This document shows positions 1-6,770 of a stretch of 9,426 nucleotides of DNA, in pieces. Numbering within the stretch: the first letter of the stretch is position 1; each line of letters starts with the position of its first letter. The position numbers and the translations under genes were made by a program. This stretch comes from REEB481 sp039796915 (GTDB lineage Bacteria; Bacteroidota; Bacteroidia; NS11-12g; UBA955), in NCBI GenBank assembly GCA_039796915.1, contig JBDKIU010000204.1:1-9426 (forward strand), in the 5' to 3' direction. The notes beneath the pieces were generated by a model. That model searched no databases. It was not told where the DNA came from and was given only the letters and a program-made list of their open reading frames with translations.

Positions 1-687
1 GATGGCCGCAGAATATATAATGGCGACATCGTGCGGGCCGAACCTCTGATCCGCATCAGCAGCAAAGACGAAAACAAATACTTACTGCAAACCGACTCAA
101 GCCGCTTCAACCTGTATTTAAAACGACCGGGATCGCCCGATTTCACACCCGTTCCGGTGGATGGCATCGAGGCTGTATTCAAACCCGCGCAAACCGCCGG
201 CAACAGTGCGGTGATTGATTACCGTCCGCGAAACCTTCCGGATGGAACCTACAGCCTGAAAGTTCAGGCGACGGACATGAGCGGCAATCCGGCGGGTCAG
301 GAAGCGTATGTGGTTGATTTCAGGGTGCTGAACAAAAACATGGTTACGAATTTTTACCCGTATCCCAATCCGTTCAGCACGCAGATGCGCTTTGTATTTA
401 CACTTACCGGAAACGACATACCGGATGAAGTGCACATCAAAATCATGACCGCCGATGGCCGTGTGGTAAAACACGTACATCAGGATGAACTGGGCCCCAT
501 GCATATTGGCAACAACATCAGCCAATGGAGTTGGGACGGAACCGATCAGTTCGGCGACCGGCTGGCCAACGGCGTGTATTTCTACCAGGTAACCGTACGA
601 AAAGACGGAAAAAAACTGGAGCACTTCGACAGTGCCGGCGATGCATCCTTTAAACAACAAGTCGGAAAAATTTACCTCTTACGCTGA
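1..687 (+). CDS. C-terminal part of a C25-peptidase/PorU-like surface protein (5' end outside window)
   Basis: The frame is open from the first base, so the true start lies upstream; 228 residues are visible. The first residues read DGRRIYNGDIVRAEPLIRI, followed by a KDENKYLL stretch. This resembles the segment after the catalytic domain in Bacteroidota C25 (gingipain-like) peptidases and PorU-type sortases of the type IX secretion system. About 119 visible residues in, YPNPF begins a FlgD-like Ig domain, which continues with WDGTDQFGDRLANGVYFYQ (from about 179) and ends in GKIYLLR. The catalytic His/Cys region would be upstream, so peptidase activity cannot be confirmed. The expected location is the periplasm or outer surface. 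The gene ends in TGA followed in frame by TAA, and the next gene starts 15 nt later, so they may share a transcript. The alternative is another T9SS cargo protein with a FlgD-like end. The end is certain; the family assignment is moderate. Confidence 0.62.
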   Translation, partial: DGRRIYNGDIVRAEPLIRISSKDENKYLLQTDSSRFNLYLKRPGSPDFTPVPVDGIEAVFKPAQTAGNSAVIDYRPRNLPDGTYSLKVQATDMSGNPAGQEAYVVDFRVLNKNMVTNFYPYPNPFSTQMRFVFTLTGNDIPDEVHIKIMTADGRVVKHVHQDELGPMHIGNNISQWSWDGTDQFGDRLANGVYFYQVTVRKDGKKLEHFDSAGDASFKQQVGKIYLLR

Positions 688-702
688 TAAACCAAAACAA
701 CA

Positions 703-1008
703 TTGTCATTCACAGAAAAACTCAGGAAGCGGTGGAACGCAGGTTCTACCCGTCAGGTATGGATCATCCTGTTGGTATTTGCCCTTACGGGAAGCAGCGT
801 GGTGGGGCTGCGCCAGTTGCTGAAGTCCAATTTCGACTGGGCGCATAGCCAATGGTTCACCTACAGCTATTACTGGATCATCCTTCCGGTGTACAACCTG
901 ATGCTGCTGATGTACGGTTACCTGTTCGGTCAGTTTCGCTTCTTCTGGGAATTTGAAAAAAGATTCTTCCAACGCATGGCTAAACCTTTCAGAAAGAAAT
1001 CATCATGA
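703..1008 (+). CDS. Small two-helix membrane protein, DUF6787-like
   Basis: This 101-residue protein starts at TTG (703). The first in-frame ATG lies near residue 66, past the first membrane segment, so TTG is the credible start. A basic N-terminus (EKLRKRW) precedes a hydrophobic segment at about 19-37. A Trp/Tyr-rich linker (WFTYSYYWIILP) leads into a second hydrophobic segment at about 58-77. The end, FGQFRFFWEFEKRFFQRM, matches in style the small Bacteroidota membrane family I know as DUF6787, sometimes mislabelled prolipoprotein diacylglyceryl transferase. No catalytic motif is visible and the function is unknown. Its stop overlaps the mrp start (ATGA), so translation is probably coupled, hinting at a link to Fe-S biogenesis or simply operon packing. 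The family call rests on memory of the pattern, not a search. Confidence 0.75.
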   Translation: MSFTEKLRKRWNAGSTRQVWIILLVFALTGSSVVGLRQLLKSNFDWAHSQWFTYSYYWIILPVYNLMLLMYGYLFGQFRFFWEFEKRFFQRMAKPFRKKSS

Positions 1009-2054
1009 TTACCGAAGCACAAGTATTGCATGCCCTGGGACAGGTAGATGATCCGGATCTGAAGAAAGATCTGGTGACCCTTGGAATGATCCGCGACCTG
1101 AACATTCAGGGTGACATCGTTTCATTCACTGTGATGCTCACCACCCCGGCCTGTCCGATGAAAGACATGATTGAACAGGCTTGCAGAAATGCCATCCGGC
1201 TGATGGTTCCCGATGCGCGCACGGTCAACATCCTGATGAGCAGCGAAACCCGCAACAACCGACCTGCCCGCGGCATTTTACCCGGAGTAAAAAACATCAT
1301 CGCCGTAGCTTCCGGGAAAGGCGGCGTGGGCAAATCAAGCGTAGCGGCAAATCTGGCAACGGCTTTGGCGCGCAGCGGTGCAAAAACCGGACTGCTGGAT
1401 GCCGACATTTACGGACCTTCGGTTCCAACCCTTTTTGGCATACAGGAAGCACCGGAAATGCGCGAGGTTGATGGACGGAATATCATGGTTCCCCATGTTC
1501 AGGACGGCATCAAACTGATGAGTATCGGATTTCTGGCCGATCCCAAACAGCCTATTGTTTGGCGTGGTCCGATGATTTCTTCAGCCATCCGGCAAATGGT
1601 ACAGGACACAGATTGGGGCGACCTGGATTATCTGATTGTGGACTTGCCTCCCGGCACCGGCGATGCGCAACTCACCGTGGTGCAACAGGTTCCGCTTACC
1701 TGTGTGATTATGGTAACCACACCGCACGACCTGGCTTTTGCAGATGCACGCCGGGCCATGGCCATGTTCCGGGTTCCCGGCATCGAAAAAACCGTGTTGG
1801 GCGTTGTAGAAAACATGTCGTGGTTCAGTCCGCCGGACGCCCCCGAAAAACGGTATTACCTATTTGGAACAGAAGGTGGAAAACGCCTTGCCGAAGAAGG
1901 TTCCGTGCCACTGTTGATGCAGATTCCCCTGTTTGAACAGCAGGCCCAATCCGTGCGCTATCAACCGGAACATCCAGCCTTTGCTTCCTACCTGGAACTG
2001 GCGGGCAATGTGGCGCGTTATGTGAGCATTCTGAACAATACAGAAAAATCCTAG
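1005..2054 (+). CDS. mrp: Mrp/ApbC (NBP35-family) iron-sulfur cluster carrier ATPase
   Basis: This is a 349-residue cytoplasmic P-loop ATPase of the MinD/Mrp family, whose members bind and deliver Fe-S clusters to apoproteins. An N-terminal MIP18/DUF59 domain (about 1-85) carries the conserved TTPACP cysteine (C50). The deviant Walker A motif GKGGVGKSS is at 104-112, the LLDADIYGPSVPTLFG switch region is at about 130-145, and VDLPPGTGD is at 212-220. Length is typical for the DUF59-Mrp fusion. The C-terminal CxxC that ligates the bridging cluster in many homologues (expected after VENMSWF, about 270-285) is absent; the segment reads SPPDAPEKRYYLFG. From memory, Bacteroidota Mrp proteins commonly lack it, so this is probably lineage-typical rather than damage. 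It overlaps the upstream stop by 4 nt, and NFU follows 15 nt downstream, supporting an Fe-S unit. Confidence 0.95.
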   Translation: MITEAQVLHALGQVDDPDLKKDLVTLGMIRDLNIQGDIVSFTVMLTTPACPMKDMIEQACRNAIRLMVPDARTVNILMSSETRNNRPARGILPGVKNIIAVASGKGGVGKSSVAANLATALARSGAKTGLLDADIYGPSVPTLFGIQEAPEMREVDGRNIMVPHVQDGIKLMSIGFLADPKQPIVWRGPMISSAIRQMVQDTDWGDLDYLIVDLPPGTGDAQLTVVQQVPLTCVIMVTTPHDLAFADARRAMAMFRVPGIEKTVLGVVENMSWFSPPDAPEKRYYLFGTEGGKRLAEEGSVPLLMQIPLFEQQAQSVRYQPEHPAFASYLELAGNVARYVSILNNTEKS

Positions 2055-2059
2055 TTTTG
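2052..2059 (+). promoter_or_regulatory. Possible Bacteroidota -7 element (TAGTTTTG) before the NFU gene
   Basis: TAGTTTTG matches the Bacteroidota -7 consensus TAnnTTTG exactly and lies 10 nt before the NFU ATG, sharing its first three bases with the mrp stop codon. No matching TTTG -33 element is evident about 19-23 nt upstream. Any transcript would have an almost absent leader. It may be chance; a read-through operon transcript is the simpler explanation. Confidence 0.2.
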
Positions 2060-2069
2060 TAACACGAGC

Positions 2070-2318
2070 ATGAACGCCAACGACAGCGATATCAGCAAGC
2101 GCATCAACGAAGCGCTCGATACCATCAGGCCCTACCTCCACGCCGATGGCGGTGATGTAGAGCTGCTGGAGCTGGGACCGGACCTCTCGGTTGTTTTAAG
2201 ACTTACCGGCGCCTGCGGAAGCTGCGCCATGAGCGACATGACTATGAAGGCCGGAATTGAAGAAACCCTGCGCCGGAGCATTCCCGAATTGGGCAGTATT
2301 TCTGCGGTTAAAGATTGA
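2070..2318 (+). CDS. NFU-type Fe-S scaffold/carrier (NifU C-terminal domain protein)
   Basis: This 82-residue protein consists only of the NifU C-terminal (NFU) domain. It has an N-terminal helix (ISKRINEALDTIRPYL), the family signature HADGGDVELLEL (about 24-35), and a CGSC motif with C49 and C52, which in dimers holds a [4Fe-4S] cluster. A C-terminal helix with MKAGIEETLRRSIPEL follows. Its role is cytoplasmic assembly and transfer of Fe-S clusters to client enzymes, consistent with the mrp gene 15 nt upstream. The ATG at 2070 gives the expected full domain length. The stop overlaps the next gene's TTG start (TTGA), suggesting translational coupling. I see no added domains such as the N-terminal Nfu domain or an A-type carrier domain. 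The family assignment is firm; the specific partner enzymes are unknown. Confidence 0.93.
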   Translation: MNANDSDISKRINEALDTIRPYLHADGGDVELLELGPDLSVVLRLTGACGSCAMSDMTMKAGIEETLRRSIPELGSISAVKD

Positions 2319-3127
2319 ACCGCGAACCTGTTTTCCTGAAAATCTGCAGCGCCCTCAACGGCATCGTTTGTGTGCTGCTTGCAGCCCGGCACCTCAACCG
2401 TACATGGTTGTTTCCGGCTCCGGAATCCTGGTGGTTCTTATGCGCCGCTGCCTTGGGTTTTGTGTATGCCTTTGACCTGGTGATGGATTTGCGTCGGATG
2501 AAAAATCCCCGCAGCCTGTTGTCCGGTGCCGCAATTCTGCTTCCTGCGCTGCTTGCTGTTGGCTTTGCGTTGCCCTTCTTTTCGTTGCGCAATCCGGGCG
2601 AATACCTGAACAAACTGCTCTTGCCCATCGCACTCACGTCCATCTACCTTACAGGCATTGTCTGGAAGCGCTGGCGGTTGCTGAATCCGTTTCGCGAAGT
2701 GCTGGCCGCCCTGGTTTTTGCAAGCACCCTGATTGTGGCAGCTTCGGGTGATGCGGTGCAAACCTGTGCGCTGGCGTTCCTGTTTGGCTTTGGATGCCTG
2801 GCCAACCTGCTGCTGGGATCCTGGTACGACTTCGAACAAGACCAACACTATGGCATGACCGGACTGTTGCACAGTTCCTGGTTTCCCGGTTCATCCACCG
2901 ACCACATGCGCTCCTTGTTCGTCATCATGCTGCTGGTTCCGCCCGCATGTATCAAATTGGCATCGGGCTATTGGACGTCCTGGGCTTTGCCTGAATCGGC
3001 GTTGTGGGTGTATGTGGCGATGGTTGCCGGTTTGTGGATGATACGGGAAACGCCACTCACCTTCCGAAGGTTCGGCATCCATCGTTTTGTGGCGGACTGG
3101 CTGTTGCTGCTTTGGCTGCTGGTTTAA
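2315..3127 (+). CDS. UbiA-like polytopic membrane protein of unknown substrate
   Basis: This 270-residue, very hydrophobic protein has about eight or nine predicted membrane segments (roughly 13-27, 40-57, 70-90, 101-117, 130-147, 150-170, 200-217, 228-245, 255-270). TTG at 2315 is taken as the start because the first in-frame methionine is residue 57, inside the second helix. The spacing of acidic motifs recalls the UbiA prenyltransferase fold: YAFDLVMDLRR (51-61) sits where the first Asp-rich motif would be, and NLLLGSWYDFEQDQ (164-177) where the second would be. Both are degenerate against the classic NDxxDxxxD and DxxxD motifs, so prenyl-diphosphate chemistry is not assured. Similar UbiA-like proteins of unknown function are, from memory, widespread in Bacteroidota. 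The start overlaps the NFU stop by 4 nt. Its C-terminus converges on thymidine kinase with a 7-nt gap and no obvious terminator between them. Confidence 0.7.
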   Translation: MNREPVFLKICSALNGIVCVLLAARHLNRTWLFPAPESWWFLCAAALGFVYAFDLVMDLRRMKNPRSLLSGAAILLPALLAVGFALPFFSLRNPGEYLNKLLLPIALTSIYLTGIVWKRWRLLNPFREVLAALVFASTLIVAASGDAVQTCALAFLFGFGCLANLLLGSWYDFEQDQHYGMTGLLHSSWFPGSSTDHMRSLFVIMLLVPPACIKLASGYWTSWALPESALWVYVAMVAGLWMIRETPLTFRRFGIHRFVADWLLLLWLLV

Positions 3128-3134
3128 ACAAGTT

Positions 3135-3680
3135 TCACTTCGGAAGTCCGGCTTCCCAGCACGACTGACATCGCGCTTCATACACATTGCTGTGCCCAAC
3201 GAGGATTAAATCTTCAGAATCAATCACGCGGTAGGTTCGATCGGCCTTGGCGCCACATTGGAAACAACGTGCAAATACCTGGATTCGGTGGCGTGCAAGT
3301 GCTTTTAACGCAGGCATGTGACCGAAATCGCGGCCCAGATAATCGCGATCCAAACCGGCTCCATACACTTCAATCCCCAGCGAAAGCAGGTAGTTTACGG
3401 TAGAAAGGATTTCTACATTAAAGAACTGAATTTCATCAATAAAAACCGCTTTCGTCATTTCTGTGGTCAGACCGGAAATCTCTTCTGGTTTGATGACCCT
3501 TTGTGCGGGAATGGACAAGCCTGAATGCGTGCTTACGCCGCGGGCATTGTAGCGATTGTCCAGAAGCGGTTTCACCACAATTTTCTGAGAAGGGTCATAT
3601 TGGTAGTCCTGATATATTTCAATCAGTCGGGTGCTCTTCCCAGCAAACATACATCCGTAGATCAGGGTAAAATCGCTCAT
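3135..3680 (-). CDS. tdk: Thymidine kinase (type II, zinc-ribbon)
   Basis: This is a 181-residue cytosolic thymidine kinase that phosphorylates thymidine to dTMP with ATP in pyrimidine salvage. The P-loop YGCMFAGKST spans 8-17, with K15 and S16 at the phosphate-binding end. KPLLDNRY (37-44) and FIDEIQFF (80-87) follow; E83 of DEIQFF is the expected catalytic base. The lasso and zinc-ribbon region carries four cysteines, C139/C142 (CFQC) and C171/C174 (CQSC), with the YEARC motif at 167-171 typical of type II enzymes. Length is normal and all key residues are present. It is the only minus-strand gene in the window. It converges with the UbiA-like gene and diverges from the proline-rich gene across 50 nt, so it is probably monocistronic here. 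Confidence 0.96.
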   Translation of the reverse strand: MSDFTLIYGCMFAGKSTRLIEIYQDYQYDPSQKIVVKPLLDNRYNARGVSTHSGLSIPAQRVIKPEEISGLTTEMTKAVFIDEIQFFNVEILSTVNYLLSLGIEVYGAGLDRDYLGRDFGHMPALKALARHRIQVFARCFQCGAKADRTYRVIDSEDLILVGHSNVYEARCQSCWEAGLPK

Positions 3681-3730
3681 GGTTTTCTATTGTCGGTTCT
3701 TTGTTCGTTTCTTTGTGCTGTTTCACAGTT
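3681..3730. promoter_or_regulatory. Divergent intergenic region between tdk and the proline-rich gene
   Basis: These 50 bases separate two ATG codons facing away from each other, so promoters for both genes must lie here or inside the opposite gene. The plus strand is strikingly T/G-rich with repeated TTTG/TTCGTTT/TTTG runs. TTTCTTTG (3708-3715) is one base off the TAnnTTTG -7 consensus, but its spacing to the start leaves only 15 nt of leader and no properly spaced -33 box is evident. No Shine-Dalgarno sequence is visible before either start. Confidence 0.35.
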
Positions 3731-4576
3731 ATGAAGCACGAGGGAAACGAGTCAGCGAAAATTGAACAATTGCTCGGGGAATTGGGAACAATATCTCCAC
3801 CTTTTTTGAACAGTAAGGAAAAGCTGAAGCAACTGGCGGCAACCCTGTACCTTCTTTCCGACCAACTGAGTGAAACCAACGAGGCTGCTACAGTGGCTGC
3901 TTCGGAAACCAGCGCCGCAGAAACGCATCAGGAACAGCCATGGACGCCAGTTCCCAACCTGCAGCCAAACCATACTGACTGGAGCAATCCCATTCCCGAT
4001 CTGGATATAGAGGCTGCGCTGATGGCTTCCGAAGAAACAAAGGAGCATATGGAGCCGTCAGCACTCATTTCCAAAGTGGAGCCAAGTCCTGAGCCGGTGC
4101 TGCCGCCTGCACCTGAAGCAACACCAACGCTGGTAATTCCACCGGCGCCAAAACAGGAGACCCTGCCGGAAGCGCCTGCCGAGCCTGTGCTGCCGCCCGC
4201 ACCTGAAGCAACGCCAATCCTGGAAATTCCGCCGGCTCCCAAACAGGAACTGTTGCCGGAGACGACCCCTGAACCAATACTTCCGCCCCAAAGCGAAACA
4301 CCTCCAGTTCCGCCTGTCACCATACCGGCAGCTGCGCCAGCAGCCTCCCGTGACCTGCATAAATCATTACCGCTGGTGAAGCGCATCGAGTTCATCAACC
4401 GTTTATTCTCCGGGAAAGACGACGAGTGGCAGCGGTTCTGCCTGCAGGTAAACAGGGCCGCACACGCCGAAGAAGCCCTGAGCATCTATAGGGAACACTT
4501 CATTCGCCTTGGGTGGGAAAAGCAAACCGATAGTGCAGATCAGCTGAAGCAGTCTATTGTGAAAGTATGCGCCTGA
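3731..4576 (+). CDS. Proline-rich repeat protein of unknown function
   Basis: This 281-residue protein starts at ATG 3731. An upstream in-frame TTG (3701) would add ten residues across the promoter gap and is less likely. Three parts are visible: an N-terminal helical segment of about 50 residues (KHEGNESAKIEQLLGELG, then LKQLAATLYLLSDQL); an acidic, Ala/Pro-rich middle (about 55-205) with 30-residue repeats of the type EPVLPPAPEATPxLxIPPAP; and a conserved-looking helical end (about 215-281) with VKRIEFINRLFSGKDDEW and later YREHFIRLGW. From memory, a similar FIxxLFxG(D/K) helical end occurs in other uncharacterised Bacteroidota proteins with a low-complexity middle. No signal peptide, membrane segment or catalytic motif is seen, so it is probably cytoplasmic with a flexible spacer between two helical ends. 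comEC begins one base after its stop. Function is unknown. Confidence 0.85.
   Translation: MKHEGNESAKIEQLLGELGTISPPFLNSKEKLKQLAATLYLLSDQLSETNEAATVAASETSAAETHQEQPWTPVPNLQPNHTDWSNPIPDLDIEAALMASEETKEHMEPSALISKVEPSPEPVLPPAPEATPTLVIPPAPKQETLPEAPAEPVLPPAPEATPILEIPPAPKQELLPETTPEPILPPQSETPPVPPVTIPAAAPAASRDLHKSLPLVKRIEFINRLFSGKDDEWQRFCLQVNRAAHAEEALSIYREHFIRLGWEKQTDSADQLKQSIVKVCA
4091..4330 (+). repeat. Tandem 90-bp coding repeats (proline-rich linker)
   Basis: Two full in-frame 90-nt copies lie at 4091-4180 and 4181-4270, encoding 30-residue units EPVLPPAPEATP + (TLV/ILE)IPPAPKQE + (T/L)LPE + variable. A degenerate third copy begins at 4271 with EPILPPQSETPP and fades by about 4330. Copies 1 and 2 differ at several synonymous and a few amino-acid positions, so the duplication is not brand new. 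Confidence 0.88.
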
Positions 4577-4577
4577 G

Positions 4578-6572
4578 TTGACGTTTATACACGCAGCGCC
4601 CTTCCTGCGCCTGCTCTTGCCTTTCGCTACAGGCATCTTTGCGGGGTTGCAGTTGTTGGATACCAGACTCCCAACGGAAGCCTGGTGGTTGCCTTTATGT
4701 TTCCTGCTCAGTCTGAGCGGTGTAGGTTTCAGCAGCTACCTCATAGTACATCGACGCAACGTCCCGGATTTATTGGCTCATGGTTGCCTGTTCATGGCAG
4801 GCTTGGTGCTGGCTGTCGGCAAAGACCCCATGCATCAGTCAGACCACCACGCTCGCTTTCCAGCAGCGCAAAAGTTCTTACTTCAGCTGACAGAGCCACC
4901 CTTGCAAAAAACAGGATACTGGAAAGCTACCGCCCATGTTCTGGAACTTGTTGATTCCAGCGGTATCAGAAGGGCCAGCGGCAAACTGCTGCTGTACATC
5001 AAAGAAGACAGCAACAGCACGCTGCAACCATGGAAGTATGGCGACCTGCTGGAAGTACACGGCAAGCTGCAGCCCATTCCCGGCGCGAGTTATCCGGAGC
5101 AATTTGATTATGCAGCCATGATGTGGGCAAGAGGCATCAACAGACGCATTTTTACCGAACCGCAACACATTCAATGGCGAGGCAACGAAGGCAACCCCAT
5201 CTTGACTTTGTCGTTTCAGGCCGCATACTGGACCGGGGAACAGTTGGCGGCGCATTTCAGTCCGCGGATTGCGGCAGTTCTTTCGTCGCTGTTGATCGGC
5301 CTGCGAAGCAATATCGAACCTCAGGACCTGGAAGCATTCAAGAATACAGGAACCCTGCACGTACTGGCCGTTTCAGGAATGCACATTGCGTTGATATACG
5401 GCGTACTGATGTGGCTGATGAGCGCGGTTCCCTGGCGAATACCCTCTTTTGTAACCCTGACATTCGTAGCTGTATGCATCTGGACCTATGCCTGCATCAG
5501 CGGATTTTCCGCATCGGTAAGCAGGGCTGCCTTGATGTGCAGCGTCATGCTTCTCGGAAAAGGCATCAAACGAAACTCGAGTCTGGCCAACAACCTTTCC
5601 GCAACAGCATTTATACTTTTACTGTGGGAACCTCGCTGGCTGATGGATGCAGGATTTCTCTTATCATTTACGGCTGTCGCGGGAATCCTGATATTTCAAC
5701 CCTTGTTTGAACGGCGGCAGCCAAAACATAAAATAGCCAAGTCGATTTGGAACCTGCTGTCCGTTTCACTCGCAGCACAATTGGGCACCTTGCCTGTGAG
5801 CCTGTATTATTTCCACCAATTTGCAGCATACTTTCTGATAGGCAACCTGCTGATCATTCCCTTGAGCACCGTTGCCTTGTTTGGCGGACTGTTATTTCTG
5901 CCTTTCTGCACGACTCCATACCTGGGAGCAATGATTCTGAGCTGTACCAAGGTGACCACAACCTTGCTGCTGGATGCCGCATCCTGGATTGGAAGCTGGC
6001 CAAATGCATTGTTAAACTCATGGTATGTAAGTGGTATAGAGGCCATACTCTTGTGTGTAGTGCTTTGCGGATGTGCCTGGTACTTCAGCAGTACATCTGC
6101 CAAACCCTGGATGCTACTGTGCGCCTTGTTGCTATTTGCCGGAATGCGCAGTGTCCGAATCCTGCAAGCACAGTGGATTCAGCGTGACATCATCTTCACC
6201 AGACAACAACATGGAATTTGGAGTCTGTTGCTGCGACATGGCAGGCAGGCCATGCTGCTGAGCAACGACACCAGCCGCCTGGACCCCAAGAAAATGTCGG
6301 CATACCTGGAACGTTACCAGATCAAACCAGCATTGTTCGAATGTTCCGGCGAGCCAGAATGGTGGAACTTCAGCATCAGCGAACACGCACAGGATTCCAT
6401 AATCATTCAAGCCACAGGGACTGAAACACCCAGCAGAGAAGGTATAGTTGTGTGGAACCGCCGCTGGCGACCCAAAAGCCTTCCAAAAAACAACAACGAC
6501 AGCGGATTATGGCTGTTCGAAAACACGAAAAACAGCTACATGCGCATTCCGGAAAAGTTCCTTAATCCATGA
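4578..6572 (+). CDS. comEC: ComEC/Rec2-family DNA-uptake channel protein
   Basis: This 664-residue inner-membrane protein belongs to the ComEC family, which passes single-stranded DNA into the cytoplasm during natural transformation. The TTG start at 4578 is one base after the preceding stop; the first in-frame methionine is residue 74, so TTG is favoured, and PFLRLLLPFATGIFAG at the start matches family N-termini. In order: N-terminal helices (about 8-80); a DUF4131/OB-like domain (about 100-200) with the family-typical PEQFDYAAMMWARGI from residue 173; the Competence channel domain with LHVLAVSGMHIAL from residue 260 and many helices to about 540; and a soluble tail (about 545-664). I see no HxHxDH motif, so the C-terminal metallo-beta-lactamase domain of Firmicutes ComEC is absent, as I recall for many Bacteroidota homologues. 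Export and pilus genes for competence are not in this window. Confidence 0.93.
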   Translation: MTFIHAAPFLRLLLPFATGIFAGLQLLDTRLPTEAWWLPLCFLLSLSGVGFSSYLIVHRRNVPDLLAHGCLFMAGLVLAVGKDPMHQSDHHARFPAAQKFLLQLTEPPLQKTGYWKATAHVLELVDSSGIRRASGKLLLYIKEDSNSTLQPWKYGDLLEVHGKLQPIPGASYPEQFDYAAMMWARGINRRIFTEPQHIQWRGNEGNPILTLSFQAAYWTGEQLAAHFSPRIAAVLSSLLIGLRSNIEPQDLEAFKNTGTLHVLAVSGMHIALIYGVLMWLMSAVPWRIPSFVTLTFVAVCIWTYACISGFSASVSRAALMCSVMLLGKGIKRNSSLANNLSATAFILLLWEPRWLMDAGFLLSFTAVAGILIFQPLFERRQPKHKIAKSIWNLLSVSLAAQLGTLPVSLYYFHQFAAYFLIGNLLIIPLSTVALFGGLLFLPFCTTPYLGAMILSCTKVTTTLLLDAASWIGSWPNALLNSWYVSGIEAILLCVVLCGCAWYFSSTSAKPWMLLCALLLFAGMRSVRILQAQWIQRDIIFTRQQHGIWSLLLRHGRQAMLLSNDTSRLDPKKMSAYLERYQIKPALFECSGEPEWWNFSISEHAQDSIIIQATGTETPSREGIVVWNRRWRPKSLPKNNNDSGLWLFENTKNSYMRIPEKFLNP

Positions 6573-6610
6573 GCAAAACGCCTTTAGACGCGAATGGCGG
6601 TTTGGGTTGC
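6573..6610 (+). terminator. Imperfect stem-loop directly after comEC, possible terminator
   Basis: GCAAAACGCC (6573-6582) can pair imperfectly with GGCGGTTTGGGTTGC (6596-6610) across a 13-nt loop, with bulged G/T bases in the 3' arm. It starts one base after the comEC stop. There is no U-run after it, so it is not a standard intrinsic terminator. A weak call based on position and partial pairing only. Confidence 0.2.
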
Positions 6611-6652
6611 AAAGTAATTGTAACGGCAATGTCATAAGCACAACACCCTACG

Positions 6653-6666
6653 GTGCAAAATTGCAC
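6653..6666. promoter_or_regulatory. Inverted repeat GTGCAA-AA-TTGCAC, possible operator
   Basis: Two perfect 6-nt arms, GTGCAA and TTGCAC, are separated by AA. The short spacer makes an RNA hairpin unlikely but suits a dimeric DNA-binding regulator. It lies about 150 nt before the beta-helix start and just upstream of the AT-rich part of the gap. The binding protein is unknown. Confidence 0.35.
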
Positions 6667-6763
6667 ACTCTTTCACATTTAACTATCTGATTATCAACGT
6701 TTTAAAAATTTATGATCTCAGAACCGGAAGCGCACGTATGATTTTTGTCAGTTCTCAGATTTA

Positions 6764-6770
6764 CCCCCCC
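6764..6770 (+). repeat. Poly-C tract (C7) in the leader of the beta-helix gene
   Basis: Seven consecutive C residues lie 44 nt before the ATG, downstream of the best -7-like sequence. It would sit in the untranslated leader or near the transcription start. Homopolymer tracts of this sort can slip and alter expression of surface proteins in other bacteria, but seven bases is short and may be chance. Confidence 0.4.

Noticed and set aside
118..660. 180-codon minus-strand frame opposite the C25-like gene
   Set aside because: The plus-strand frame has clear FlgD-like domain motifs; the antisense frame has no recognisable features.
3701..3730. Ten-residue N-terminal extension of the proline-rich protein from TTG 3701
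   Set aside because: It would use most of the 50-nt divergent promoter gap; ATG 3731 is the simpler start.
3928..4485. 185-codon minus-strand frame rich in Gly/Ser
   Set aside because: Antisense of the Pro/Ala/Glu repeat region; its own repeats simply mirror the 90-bp coding repeats of the plus-strand gene.
5123..6187. Two long plus-strand frames inside comEC
   Set aside because: Both lie in another frame inside the convincing ComEC reading and show basic, Ser/Cys-rich, non-protein-like composition.
6740..6747. GATTTTTG as the promoter of the beta-helix gene
   Set aside because: One base off the TAnnTTTG consensus and no properly spaced -33 TTTG/TTG was found, so I did not list it as a separate promoter.
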